DNA of 64,000 nucleotides from NCBI RefSeq assembly GCF_927798095.1, contig NZ_CAKMMF010000006.1, positions 193,052-257,051 of the forward strand, given 5' to 3'. Positions 1-7,473 of this stretch are shown here, piece by piece. Position 1 is the first letter of the stretch; each line of letters opens with the position of its first letter. Origin of the DNA: Paenibacillus plantiphilus (GTDB lineage Bacteria > Bacillota > Bacilli > Paenibacillales > Paenibacillaceae). Position numbers and translations under genes: made by a program. The notes below the pieces were generated by a model that saw only the letters and a program-made list of their open reading frames with translations, was not told the origin of the DNA and searched no databases.

Positions 1-218
1 CTTGGATTCGACTTTTTCCAACCCATTCTAAGGGTGCTCCCTGTTTTTGTAACATAACTGGGCTCACCCCATTTTAATGTCTCTTCCACGGAATCAACCC
101 CATCAGTCTCGGAAGCCGTATCCAAAATGAGTTGACGGAGAAAAAACAGCTTCTTCTGAATATTTATCGGATATTGTTCAAATACAGCGGCTACCTTAGT
201 ATTTTCAATCTCACCCAT
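1..218 (-). CDS. DUF1801-type protein, C-terminal part cut by window edge
   Basis: The reading frame starts at an ATG at 218 and runs off the left edge of the window, so only about 72 N-terminal residues are visible. It contains the stretch EETLKWGEPSYVTK followed by a GS and a conserved WKKS, which is typical of DUF1801 (YdhG-like) proteins, small cytoplasmic proteins of unknown biochemical role. A purine-rich AAGGGATGA lies a few bases before the ATG. The next gene upstream on the same strand is the GyrI-like gene, 43 bases away, so the two could be co-transcribed. The family call rests on recall of the motif; function is unknown. Confidence 0.7.
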   Translation of the reverse strand, partial: MGEIENTKVAAVFEQYPINIQKKLFFLRQLILDTASETDGVDSVEETLKWGEPSYVTKTGSTLRMGWKKSNP

Positions 219-261
219 ACGGATCATCCCTTACTTTAACTTTCGTCAATGATACAGGCAG

Positions 262-768
262 CTAGCATAAGGCAATATAAATTTCGGCTTGTCCATCGTT
301 CGGGTCGATATGCGGATCATAATACTCAAAATCTCCGGAAAACGCCCGTTCATTGCCGGGTTGCTGCGACCATTCCCAAATATGGGACCATGCTCGCTGT
401 ACCACCTCTATAATCGGTCCCCGCTCTGTAACGAAAACCGCGTATTTTGCAGCAGGAACGATGAATGTCTTTATGCATTCGGGAAATTGTTCTTGCGGTG
501 TTTCCTTAACGCGCACCCCGACCATGATTTCATACTGTCCAGCATCGCCTTCTTCATAGTTGTAGTAACAGCTATAATGGCCAGGTTGTTGTTGATATTC
601 TCTCAATTGATCAACAATGTTGTCTGAATGGAATTGTTCAAAGAGCATGCCAATTTTTCCACTGCCGTTTAATTCGGCAGCATTTGTTGTGACTGCGCTT
701 ATGCCGGCTAACGTGAAAGAGGGAAATTGTTCGACACGGCTGGGCTCATTGCATTTTTGTTTCACCAT
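262..768 (-). CDS. GyrI-like / AraC effector-binding domain protein
   Basis: A stand-alone 168-residue small-molecule-binding domain. It has the N-terminal pattern of the family (FPSFTLAGISAVTTN), the central YYNYEEGDAGQYEIMVGV strand region, a conserved 'PAAKYAVF' segment and the C-terminal acidic EIYIAL strand. Such domains occur at the C-terminus of AraC/MerR multidrug-sensing regulators, and stand-alone copies bind hydrophobic ligands or hydrolyse certain toxins (family knowledge). No DNA-binding domain is present. The start has a good AGGAGTGATTC Shine-Dalgarno. It follows the WYL regulator gene on the same strand, but a hairpin terminator lies between them. Confidence 0.8.
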   Translation of the reverse strand: MVKQKCNEPSRVEQFPSFTLAGISAVTTNAAELNGSGKIGMLFEQFHSDNIVDQLREYQQQPGHYSCYYNYEEGDAGQYEIMVGVRVKETPQEQFPECIKTFIVPAAKYAVFVTERGPIIEVVQRAWSHIWEWSQQPGNERAFSGDFEYYDPHIDPNDGQAEIYIALC

Positions 769-801
769 GAATCACTCCTACGATTAGAATGAGTTTAGTA
801 T

Positions 802-841
802 AAAACAACCAACTTGACAACTATCTGTCAGGTTGGTTTTT
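802..841 (-). terminator. Rho-independent terminator of the YafY/WYL gene
   Basis: An inverted repeat AACCAAC...GTTGGTT, extended inside by TGACA/TGTCA, is flanked by A and T runs on both sides. The stop codon of the WYL-family gene lies inside the hairpin. On the minus strand the hairpin is followed by a T-rich tract. Confidence 0.75.
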
Positions 842-1781
842 CTTTTCTATATTTTTTCGCAATTTGCTCAGCGCGATCAGCAATGATCTCCCGCAAATGT
901 GGAGGCTCAAGCACCTCCACATGGTGACCCAAGCCGAGAATAAAGCGATACAACCATTCATTTTCCGGATATGCCTTCTTTACTAACCAACTGCCATCAT
1001 CCACTGGACAAAGCGCCTCAATGCCAAACCATTCCTCCGCCAAATGACGAGCCTCAGCCTGGAAACACAGGGAGATTTGTGTCGCCCGAGAAGGTTCAGA
1101 CGAGCTCGGGTCTGAAGTTCGCGCTTGTACCGGAAGTTCTCGGCTAGTAAACGTCTTCTCCGGGACGATTTCTAAATCTTTCATTCGCTTTAGCTTGAAA
1201 AGACGAAATTGCTCTTTCTCTAAGCAGTAGGCTTGCAGATACCATTGCTTTCCTTTCAGGATGAGCCTGTGCGGCTCTACGATCCTATGTGACATTTCAC
1301 CATCGGCATTGGAATAGACGAATTCCGCTATGAGGCAGTAATCAACCGCTTTCTCTAACAGTTGCAGCTTGGGGCGAAGCTGTTCGTTGCCGTCCCAAGG
1401 CGAGTAGTCGATCAATACTCGACCTAACTTGCGCTGAAATGCTTCGGAGTCTGCGGGCGGGACAACGCTATGAATTTTCTCCATAAGCCGCTGATGCTTC
1501 TCGTTGCCGTAGGAGGAGGAAATGCTTCGAAGCGCGGTGACAATGGCAGCAAGCTCGTCGTTCGTCAGCATGTTGCGGTCCAAGCGGTATCCTTCCGCCA
1601 GCCCAATGCCGCCATTGGTTCCTTGGTAGGTGACGATGGGGATGCCAGCCCCATTGATAGTTTCGATGTCCCGATAAATCGTCCGTACGGAGACCTCAAA
1701 CCGCTCCGCAAGTTCCTTAGCCTGCACCATTCGACGGTTCAGCAGCAGAATGATGATGGACAGGAGCCTTTCCAATTTCAA
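828..1781 (-). CDS. YafY-family transcriptional regulator (HTH + WYL + WCX)
   Basis: A 317-residue cytoplasmic DNA-binding regulator. The N-terminal winged helix (about residues 1-60) contains the DeoR/HTH_11 signature SVRTIYRDIETI. The middle holds a WYL domain (KGKQWYLQAYC, about residues 180-195) and the C-terminal part is the WCX extension. WYL domains sense ligands or nucleic acids and are common near defence and stress genes (family knowledge). The start is a TTG preceded by GAGGTGA at 7-base spacing; no better ATG is in frame. It is transcribed away from the Rpn relic on its right and is probably a single-gene unit because of the terminator at its end. Confidence 0.9.
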   Translation of the reverse strand: MKLERLLSIIILLLNRRMVQAKELAERFEVSVRTIYRDIETINGAGIPIVTYQGTNGGIGLAEGYRLDRNMLTNDELAAIVTALRSISSSYGNEKHQRLMEKIHSVVPPADSEAFQRKLGRVLIDYSPWDGNEQLRPKLQLLEKAVDYCLIAEFVYSNADGEMSHRIVEPHRLILKGKQWYLQAYCLEKEQFRLFKLKRMKDLEIVPEKTFTSRELPVQARTSDPSSSEPSRATQISLCFQAEARHLAEEWFGIEALCPVDDGSWLVKKAYPENEWLYRFILGLGHHVEVLEPPHLREIIADRAEQIAKKYRKEKPT

Positions 1782-1975
1782 CGCGAATCACCTCAGCCGC
1801 AGATTAGATTATGTTCCCCCTATACTAGAAGGGGGTTTGTCCATTTGTCAACTTGATGCATATATGCTAAAAAGGAAGGCCAGCACTAGGCTGACGAAGC
1901 TTATTCAACGAGGACTTTTAGCGGTAGATTCAGACGCCGTGCTCCTACTCTTGAAGTATTACCTTCGAAGCTTAT

Positions 1976-2146
1976 TTCGTCTTCAAACGCATCTTCGGTA
2001 GCGAAGAGGACAAGGATATTCTGTTAGCTTTTCTCAACCGAACGTTTATGGAGGCTGGAGAGTCACCTCTGACTGAGATCACTTTAATGAACCCTTACAA
2101 CGATAAGGATTCGCCGCGAGATAAACACTCTCAATCGTTACTCTGA
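1976..2146 (+). pseudogene. Rpn/PDDEXK_2 family nuclease, N-terminal remnant
   Basis: In one frame this encodes FVFKRIFGSEEDKDILLAF and then LTEITLMNPYNDKD before a stop. This is the N-terminal start of the Rpn (recombination-promoting nuclease / PD-(D/E)XK putative transposase) family. The normal MPELLDPRND lead is degraded by an insertion upstream, and the catalytic core and C-terminal half are missing, so it is a dead fragment. Two other decayed copies occur in this window near 13.6 kb and 54.2 kb, and the same MPELLDPRNDFVF start is readable in the latter. Confidence 0.8.
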
Positions 2147-2177
2147 CAGCTAATATGGCTGCTGATCAGCCCGTTAT

Positions 2178-2529
2178 TTATTTTGGAGAATGAAGATAAG
2201 TATGGAAGATACCTAGTAGAAGCAGTTCATGCTCAGAGAATGCAGGATCCACCAGCTTGAAATTAGCTTTAGCCGGAATTGACAGCGTCTCTTTCCACTC
2301 AGCCAACGTGTTCCCATCCAGAATGATTTTTCCCCAGTCCAACAACCAGTTTATCATTCGCATCTGTTATTCGATAATCGGCAAACATGGACCCTTCTGT
2401 CATGATGTCCAGCAATCTCATGAAGGGATTGGAATAAGTTCGTTCAATGTAGGCAACGACTTCTCCCTGATCATTGTGCACCTCGGATTTTTTTGTGGAA
2501 TAGCGGTTATACATTCGATATGTATACAA
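2178..2529 (-). pseudogene. Tubby-C-like membrane-associated protein, frameshifted
   Basis: Two overlapping frames together would make one protein of about 117 residues. The first frame begins MYTYRMYNRYSTKK and carries EVVAYIERTYSN and ITDANDKLVVGLGK. The second continues with IILDGNTLAEWKE and ends at 2178. The switch fits a single extra base in an A run (T run 2327-2331 on the plus strand); removing one A joins GLGK directly to IILDGN. The pattern resembles small Bacillales tubby C-terminal-like proteins of unknown role. The change could be a real mutation or a sequencing error in a homopolymer. Confidence 0.55.
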
Positions 2530-2691
2530 ATGGAATCCATCCTTTTAGGTTATAACCTTACATCGTCTATTAACATCAAAACAAACTACTCACGGAGACT
2601 GTACTATAAACAATATAAAAAAAGCAACTTTTTACATTAATAGGATGATAAGCTAATATAAATGACGCTTTGAAAAATTGACCCTCAACGC

Positions 2692-2753
2692 AAAAACACC
2701 TCCAAGTTGTCCCCACATTTTACGACATCGGGGCATTCTCTTGAAGGTGTTTT
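2692..2753 (-). terminator. Hairpin terminator after the small membrane protein gene
   Basis: AAAACACCT-CCAAG is repeated inverted as CTTGAAGGTGTTTT with one mismatch, and an inner CCCC/GGGG pair lies inside the loop. It sits just downstream of the minus-strand gene ending at 2802 and has a T run on that strand. Confidence 0.6.
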
Positions 2754-2801
2754 GATTTGTCTCACGATACGGGTCAGTCCCAGTCGGGGGCCGACATTAG
2801 C

Positions 2802-3209
2802 TTACACACGCTTTCCATACCATCTTTTCTCTATTTTAGCAAACTTTCCTCCTATATATGGAGGTGCTATGAGGCAGAGATCAATCAAAAAGCTCACAAA
2901 AAAAGGATAGCTTTCGGGATCGCCTATCGAAATTATGGATTGTGAAAACCTCAAAGTAAATAAAATTAGACCCAATATTAAAGCTTGATTCCATATGACA
3001 CCTTCTCTAGTATGGCGTTGTGCGTAGTAACCCCCAATGATCATGCATAACGCAAAAAGAGCTAACACTATAAGATCCTCGTAATCATTATGCCATTCTT
3101 CCAATCCTGTAGCTTTCAATAGCACAAATGTGGATAAAACTAGAACGAAGCTTGAAAAAAACAACCCCATATAACCAATACACAATGCTTTCAGATCAAA
3201 CCTCTTCAT
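2802..3209 (-). CDS. Small integral membrane protein of unknown function
   Basis: A 135-residue protein with four hydrophobic spans: around residues 9-30 (IGYMGLFFSSFVLVL), 45-62 (LIVLALFALCMIIGG), 75-92 and 105-122 (LIDLCLIAPPYIGG). A positively charged tail (KIEKRWYGKRV) suggests a cytoplasmic C-terminus. The start has AAGGGG upstream. I do not recognise the family and no partner gene is obvious; the neighbours are a decayed gene and an SDR enzyme with its own promoter region. Confidence 0.6.
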   Translation of the reverse strand: MKRFDLKALCIGYMGLFFSSFVLVLSTFVLLKATGLEEWHNDYEDLIVLALFALCMIIGGYYAQRHTREGVIWNQALILGLILFTLRFSQSIISIGDPESYPFFVSFLIDLCLIAPPYIGGKFAKIEKRWYGKRV

Positions 3210-3360
3210 AACTTACCCCTTTTTATATGTATAATCATATATTTTACCATATTCAACTCTAATATAATTATAAATAAAATCTAGGTCAACTAATACTCTT
3301 TATGGGTTGTCGGGCTTCTCACCAATGAGTTCCAACCTCGCCGCGTCTGCAGCCTCCTTG

Positions 3361-4110
3361 TCAAACCGCCGTGTAACCACCGTCGACTAGCAGGCTTGTG
3401 CCTGTAATGAAAGAAGCATCGTCACTGGCCAGGAACAGAACGGCTTTGGCGACTTCTTCAGTTGTTCCCAGCCTGCCGATGGGATGCTGTCCAATGAGAA
3501 CATTCACTATTCTCTCATCCAGCCCGCTAATAAGGTTCGTATGAATGTATCCCGGACATACTGCATTGACACGTATCCCTTTGGATGCATAAGCTACTGC
3601 CGTCGATTTCGTGAGCATCTCGACTCCGCCTTTGGATGCAGCATAAGCAGCAACTCTCGCTTTACCGACATGACTGTGGACCGATCCACAGTTTACAATC
3701 GTACCTCCATAACCTTGCATCAGCATTTGCTTGATAGCATGCTTATTGCACAGAAATACACCTGTCAGATTGACTTCAATCGTCCGCTCCCATACGTCCA
3801 AATCAACCTGGTCCGCAGGTCCGTCACTGGCTATTCCCGCACCCGCGAATAAACTGTCCACCCTGCCGTATCTTTGCACCGTCTGCTTGACCATTCGAAT
3901 CACTTCTTCCTCTTTCGTTACATCCGTTCTCATATAGCAGGTCTCCAGCCCTCTTTCATTGAGCGCATCGGACACATCCTGCCCCTTCCCGGACAAGTCA
4001 GCAATAACGACTGAAGCTCCCTCCTCTGCGAACAATCTGGCTGTCGTTTCCCCGATCCCGCCGGCTCCGCCAGTTACAATAGCAACCTTGTTCTGAAATC
4101 TCATTGTCAT
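3361..4110 (-). CDS. SDR family NAD(P)-dependent oxidoreductase
   Basis: A 249-residue classical short-chain dehydrogenase/reductase. It has the cofactor-binding TGGAGGIGETTA near residue 14, the DVTKEEE acidic stretch, a NAG-equivalent 'FAGAGIA' (first residue changed), the catalytic Ser in NCGSVHS, and YAASK (Tyr and Lys) near residue 155. The C-terminal FLASDDASFITGTSLLVDGG is typical. It would reduce or oxidise a carbonyl/hydroxyl group in the cytoplasm; the substrate is unknown. The ATG has AAGGAGATGG directly upstream. A TAACTAGTTA palindrome between it and the upstream TetR gene suggests control by that regulator. Confidence 0.9.
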   Translation of the reverse strand: MTMRFQNKVAIVTGGAGGIGETTARLFAEEGASVVIADLSGKGQDVSDALNERGLETCYMRTDVTKEEEVIRMVKQTVQRYGRVDSLFAGAGIASDGPADQVDLDVWERTIEVNLTGVFLCNKHAIKQMLMQGYGGTIVNCGSVHSHVGKARVAAYAASKGGVEMLTKSTAVAYASKGIRVNAVCPGYIHTNLISGLDERIVNVLIGQHPIGRLGTTEEVAKAVLFLASDDASFITGTSLLVDGGYTAV

Positions 4111-4151
4111 CCATCTCCTTTTTGAAAATAAAGAATGTCACCATTTAAAAC

Positions 4152-4161
4152 TAACTAGTTA
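4152..4161. promoter_or_regulatory. TetR-type operator palindrome before the SDR gene
   Basis: A perfect 10-bp palindrome TAACTAGTTA lies in the 85-base gap between the TetR gene stop and the SDR start. The same sequence occurs in front of the TetR gene, which makes it a likely binding site for that repressor. Confidence 0.55.
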
Positions 4162-4195
4162 TTTATATTTTAGGAAAAAGGAAGGCCATCCTGCA

Positions 4196-4855
4196 TTACA
4201 ACAAGGACGGCTCCATAATTCCGCAAATAACAAACGTTACAATTTGATCTTTGTATTGTTCCTGTGACATCCACTTTGCTTTATCATCCAGCATATCATT
4301 GAGACGCTTGTAAGACTGCACGAACGGAATAACCATGTTCATCATAAGAATGGGAATCATCATCTCATCCAAATCCTTCCGAATAATTCCATTTCTCTTC
4401 GCGGCTTTCGCCAGCTCATACAAGAGAACATAATCATCGGGTGAATAAGAGATGAGCTTCCATGTCTTCCATTCCTCGGCTGATTCCCACAAGAAGATTT
4501 TCAAATAGCGGGGATTGTCCAATAAAAATTGATACGATATCCGAATAACTTCCTCCAGCAGCCGTCGAAATTTAACTGGATCGCTGGCAGTCGCCTCATC
4601 AGATAGCAACTCACCAGCCAACGCTTCAAAAATCTTATTGCCCAATTGGTCGGCCCTTTTAACGACCTCGGTGTAAAGCCCTAACTTATCTTTGAAATAT
4701 TGATAAATCAAGCTTTTATTATAGCCGGCCAAATTGGCGATTGCATCGATGCGGGCTGCAGAATATCCTTGCTCGGCAAACAATTCCTCTGCGGCGTTAA
4801 GAATCAATTCCTTGGTTCTAGCCGCATCGTAAGTTTTCTTGCTTTTTTCTTTCAT
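4196..4855 (-). CDS. TetR/AcrR family transcriptional regulator
   Basis: A 219-residue repressor-type protein. The N-terminal helix-turn-helix (about residues 12-58) reads ILNAAEELFAEQGYSAARID then AGYNKSLIYQYFKDK, the standard TetR motif. The C-terminal ligand-binding region is all-helical and divergent, so the inducer cannot be told. It lies immediately upstream of the SDR gene, and both genes carry the same TAACTAGTTA palindrome in their 5' regions, which suggests autoregulation and control of the enzyme. Confidence 0.9.
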   Translation of the reverse strand: MKEKSKKTYDAARTKELILNAAEELFAEQGYSAARIDAIANLAGYNKSLIYQYFKDKLGLYTEVVKRADQLGNKIFEALAGELLSDEATASDPVKFRRLLEEVIRISYQFLLDNPRYLKIFLWESAEEWKTWKLISYSPDDYVLLYELAKAAKRNGIIRKDLDEMMIPILMMNMVIPFVQSYKRLNDMLDDKAKWMSQEQYKDQIVTFVICGIMEPSLL

Positions 4856-4881
4856 CGTTACAGAGCTCCAATCAAATATAA

Positions 4882-4893
4882 CTAACTAGTTAG
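4882..4893. promoter_or_regulatory. TetR-type operator palindrome before the TetR gene
   Basis: A perfect 12-bp palindrome CTAACTAGTTAG sits 27 bases upstream of the TetR start codon. It contains the same 10-bp core as the site before the SDR gene. Confidence 0.6.
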
Positions 4894-5198
4894 ATTCTAA
4901 AGGCAGCCCGATTGTTTGTCAAGACAAGAAGCCCAAGCGTTATGCAAGCAAGTATGACCGTTACTGTCACATAGGCAACAATCTAAGCCTGCTTGTAGAA
5001 AACCTCAATAACTCGGGATACAATTTCGAGAAGACGGATCGCGCACAGGTCGCAGATTTTCACAAAATTATCCGAGTTGAGAAAACGGAGTTTTTTCAGT
5101 TCAGAGGATATTTCGAGGGTACTGATAAATATGTGGTATTCTCGGAAAGCAATTTTAGAAAAATATCGAAAATTGTAAAGGATCGCTCGAAGGAGTGA
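4890..5198 (+). pseudogene. 5'-truncated coding remnant of unknown family
   Basis: An open frame of about 102 codons runs from just after an in-frame TAG to TGA at 5196-5198 with no usable ATG, GTG or TTG near its start. It encodes a polar sequence containing KKPKRYASKYDRYCHIGNN and later RVEKTEFFQFRGYF and KYVVFSESNFRKIS. It ends inside a strong hairpin terminator, as a real gene end would. I do not recognise the family. It may be the tail of a gene whose front was lost. Confidence 0.3.
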
Positions 5199-5206
5199 TC
5201 CTTTAC
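5175..5206 (+). terminator. Hairpin at the end of the truncated frame
   Basis: GTAAAGGATC pairs with GATCCTTTAC, with an inner CTC/GAG pair and a short GAAG loop. The poly-T tract is weak, but the stem is long and perfect apart from one position. Confidence 0.5.
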
Positions 5207-5379
5207 TTGACTCTTGTGAATTCTATCACCAAACCCATCTTTGATAAAGACTTTATTCTGAACATTTCACGCACTTATTTTAACATAGAGTAGATTCGGA
5301 GAAGAAAAAAATGATGCTATGGAGACACTATTTAATGAATACATTTCATACACAAAATTCCGAAAAGTAGTCTAACGAA

Positions 5380-5515
5380 CCTTGCGAGAAGTCGGGACGG
5401 GTCACACTTTAATCAAACCCGACCATGCCGTGGTACCCAGAAGCCAAGCTCCACGGGCATTACGTAAGTCCGCGCCGCCCTTCACTTATAAAGTGAGTAC
5501 GGGACACGCTGGCGA
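5380..5515. other. GC-rich structured block, possible insertion-sequence end
   Basis: A stretch that is clearly richer in G and C than its AT-rich surroundings and contains several short inverted repeats (for example TTCACTTATAAAGTGAG). Its look resembles the non-coding right end of an IS200/IS605-type element, but no transposase or TnpB remnant could be read with confidence. Nothing else is seen between 5207 and 5380. Confidence 0.2.
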
Positions 5516-5553
5516 ATGCTTTCTCAGGTTACATATGCTTTCTCAAGTTACAT
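5516..5553. repeat. Tandem 19-bp direct repeat
   Basis: ATGCTTTCTCAGGTTACAT is followed immediately by a second copy with one change (AAGTT for AGGTT). The stop codon of the HAD gene lies in the second copy, so the repeat was made at the 3' end of that gene. Confidence 0.8.
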
Positions 5554-6184
5554 TCAGGATAATGTCCTTTAGTTCAATCAGAGTCTTGATTCGATAGTTG
5601 GCCTGTGAGAAGTCATGTGTTTTTGTGAAGTCGTTATGGACAATAGCACAGTCGATACCAGCCGCCACGGCTGAGCTCAACCCTCTGTTAGAATCCTCTA
5701 CGACCAGGGTCTCTTCCTTGGTAGCTCCGAAGCGCTTTAGGCCGGTCAAGTATGGTTCCGGGTGCGGCTTGGTATGCTCGTAGTCTTCGCGAACAAGGAC
5801 GAATTCCATGAATTTTCTAATCTGGCGCTTTTCATGAATAAGTTGAAAATCCGCACGTTTTGCAGTCGTCACGATGGCCATGCGGACGTACTTGGACAGT
5901 TCGGCTAGGGTTTCAACTACGCCTTCAATCTCTATGGCTTCTGTTCTTAGATATTCCTGATAATAGACGTTGCGGACCTCACGCTGCTTGCTGATGGTCT
6001 GTTCATCAATACCTGCCGCCCTAGCTTGGGACCAAGTGCCTAATGACTGGGTCATGTCGCGGAGGTATTGATCTTTATTCAATGTAAATCCAATGTCAGC
6101 CAGAGCGCGTTCTCCCGCTTTGTAATACCAGAATTCAGTATCAACCAGTACACCATCATGATCGAAGAGTATGTACTTTTTCAT
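5543..6184 (-). CDS. HAD-superfamily phosphatase, beta-phosphoglucomutase-like
   Basis: A 213-residue cytoplasmic HAD hydrolase. Motif I is FDHDGVLVDTE near the N-terminus (nucleophile Asp in DHDG), motif II is IVTTAK, motif III Lys is in EHTKPHPEPY, and motif IV is VVEDSNRGLSSAVAAG. The mostly helical cap after motif I is the type found in phosphoglucomutase and phosphoglycolate phosphatase relatives. I chose the ATG at 6184 because AAAGGAG lies nine bases before it; an upstream in-frame start at 6214 lacks this. The substrate is not evident, and the neighbouring replication-protein relic gives no functional clue. Confidence 0.85.
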   Translation of the reverse strand: MKKYILFDHDGVLVDTEFWYYKAGERALADIGFTLNKDQYLRDMTQSLGTWSQARAAGIDEQTISKQREVRNVYYQEYLRTEAIEIEGVVETLAELSKYVRMAIVTTAKRADFQLIHEKRQIRKFMEFVLVREDYEHTKPHPEPYLTGLKRFGATKEETLVVEDSNRGLSSAVAAGIDCAIVHNDFTKTHDFSQANYRIKTLIELKDIILNVT

Positions 6185-6235
6185 TTTTTCGTTCTCCTTT
6201 GTCAGCTGCGGCAACCATGCGTGCCATCGCTCTTA

Positions 6236-7101
6236 TTATTCGAGAGGCGCTTCCGCCTCTCTTTTCTTCATATAGTCAACAATCCTGCTATGGAGATTTT
6301 CTAGCCTGTCAACACCCCATTCAGGCGGTAATACAACAGGATTAATGTTTAACTTCCGTAGTTGGTTTAATCGCTTGCTGAATTTGTCTGCATTTCCTTC
6401 TCTGTAAATTTTCTTAGCTTGCCATACTCCTCCTGAATGGTCGATCAGCTTTATGAGCCTTTCCAGAGCCATTCTCTTAGATTGATCAGTGACGTTCTTA
6501 CGAATAAGCTGTATCGCTGTATCCAAAGTGTAATAATCGCCATTTCCTACAATTAACTTATAGAAATATTCTATTTCCTTCTCGTAACGCTTCTGTGAAA
6601 GCACTTGAGCCACGCTGGCTTCTTCATTCCTCACTTGTGTTTCAAATCTTAGAATTCCTTTTGTACACGAGAAATCCTGCATAATCTTCCGTGGCTTTTT
6701 CTCTTGCTTACTCAGCAAGGTTTCATACCGATTGTACCAATTTATCGTTTTATTAGCGCTCATCAAATATACATTTGTTGTCGAGTTCCAATACTTCACA
6801 GTTTGTTCGCAAGCTAAAACATAATCAGGTATTTTGCCTTTTTTGAATAATACCAGGTATTGTGATACTAAGTTATCTCTAAATCCTTCATAATAAAGTC
6901 AAATCGCTGGGCCACATGACAAAAATCATGTAATGCTGTCAAGGAATAGTAACCATTTGGATCGATCAGGAGTTGCGGTCTGAGTCGCACCTCAAGTTGT
7001 CGATACCCCCATTGATTTTTTCTTAATCTGATTTCTTGAAGTCCGTACTTTGCTAAGCCATATGTAATTTGGGCATTCTTATCTCGTTTATCTCTAATAA
7101 T
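6236..7101 (-). pseudogene. Phage/plasmid replication initiation protein (II/X family-like), broken
   Basis: Two minus-strand frames read as one damaged protein. The 5' frame (about 7101-6870) carries AQITYGLAKYGLQEIRLRK and GYYSLTALHDF and hits a stop. The 3' frame carries YYEGFRDNLVSQYLVLFKK and KYWNSTTNVYLMSANKTI and runs to 6236. The switch between frames is near 6895. The content resembles phage/plasmid replication proteins of the II/X type, which initiate rolling-circle replication. The N-terminal part is missing and the gene is not functional as it stands. It lies beside a tRNA gene fragment, consistent with a decayed integrated element. Confidence 0.55.
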
Positions 7102-7155
7102 TCATCCTCAACTTACTGACCGCCTTTCATCGGAGCATTTAGAACGGAGTAAAAG

Positions 7156-7205
7156 TAAATCACCCTGCCTCCAAAGAGCCAGGGCGATTATTTGTGATCG
7201 AGAAA
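7156..7205. repeat. Hairpin module also present at 39.6 kb
   Basis: An imperfect inverted repeat AATCACCCTG...CAGGGCGATT followed by ATTTGTGATCGAGAAAAAT. A closely similar unit, with the same GCGATTATTT and ATCGAGAAAAA tail, occurs at 39583-39635 downstream of the lyase gene. It probably acts as a terminator. Confidence 0.4.
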
Positions 7206-7320
7206 AATAATGGTCTGAGCGGAATCCACTCGCTTTGCAAAAGATGAAATATCACCAAAAAAATCCTTACTGTGACCAAACGTGTGACCACACCCTCAAT
7301 TCATAACTATCTAGGCATAG

Positions 7321-7367
7321 AAAAAAGCCTTTAAACACTCGGAAATCCTTGTGTTTAAAGGCTTTTT
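7321..7367 (-). terminator. Strong bidirectional terminator below the tRNA fragment
   Basis: AAAAAGCCTTTAAACAC is repeated as a perfect inverted copy GTGTTTAAAGGCTTTTT with a 12-base loop. It lies just downstream of the tRNA-Ala 3' fragment on the minus strand, where a tRNA terminator is expected. Confidence 0.85.
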
Positions 7368-7373
7368 AAATTA

Positions 7374-7429
7374 TGGAGCCTGGGGGGATCGAACCCCTGA
7401 CCTCATCGCTGCCAGCGATGCGCTCTCCC
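7374..7429 (-). pseudogene. tRNA-Ala(GGC), 3' fragment
   Basis: Read on the minus strand, the segment carries GGGAGAGCGC, a perfect 5-bp anticodon stem CATCG/CGATG around the loop CTGGCAG (anticodon GGC), the variable region AGGTC, a T arm with GGTTCGATCC, and the 3' acceptor strand AGGCTCCA with encoded CCA. The first about 20 bases (acceptor 5' strand and most of the D arm) are replaced by unrelated sequence. It is therefore not a working tRNA. A 3' tRNA fragment bounded in this way is the usual footprint of tyrosine-integrase insertion or excision. Confidence 0.8.
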
Positions 7430-7473
7430 GCCGTTACCGGTTTCACATCATCTTTCTCTGCTGCTCATCCTAT

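Noticed and set aside
1782..1975. 83-residue plus-strand frame upstream of the first Rpn relic
   Set aside because: It overlaps the start of the YafY/WYL gene, has no ribosome binding site and does not resemble any family.
5380..5597. 71-residue plus-strand frame (MREVGTGHTL...) as a real gene
   Set aside because: It overlaps the HAD gene 3' end, has no ribosome binding site and runs through the tandem repeat.
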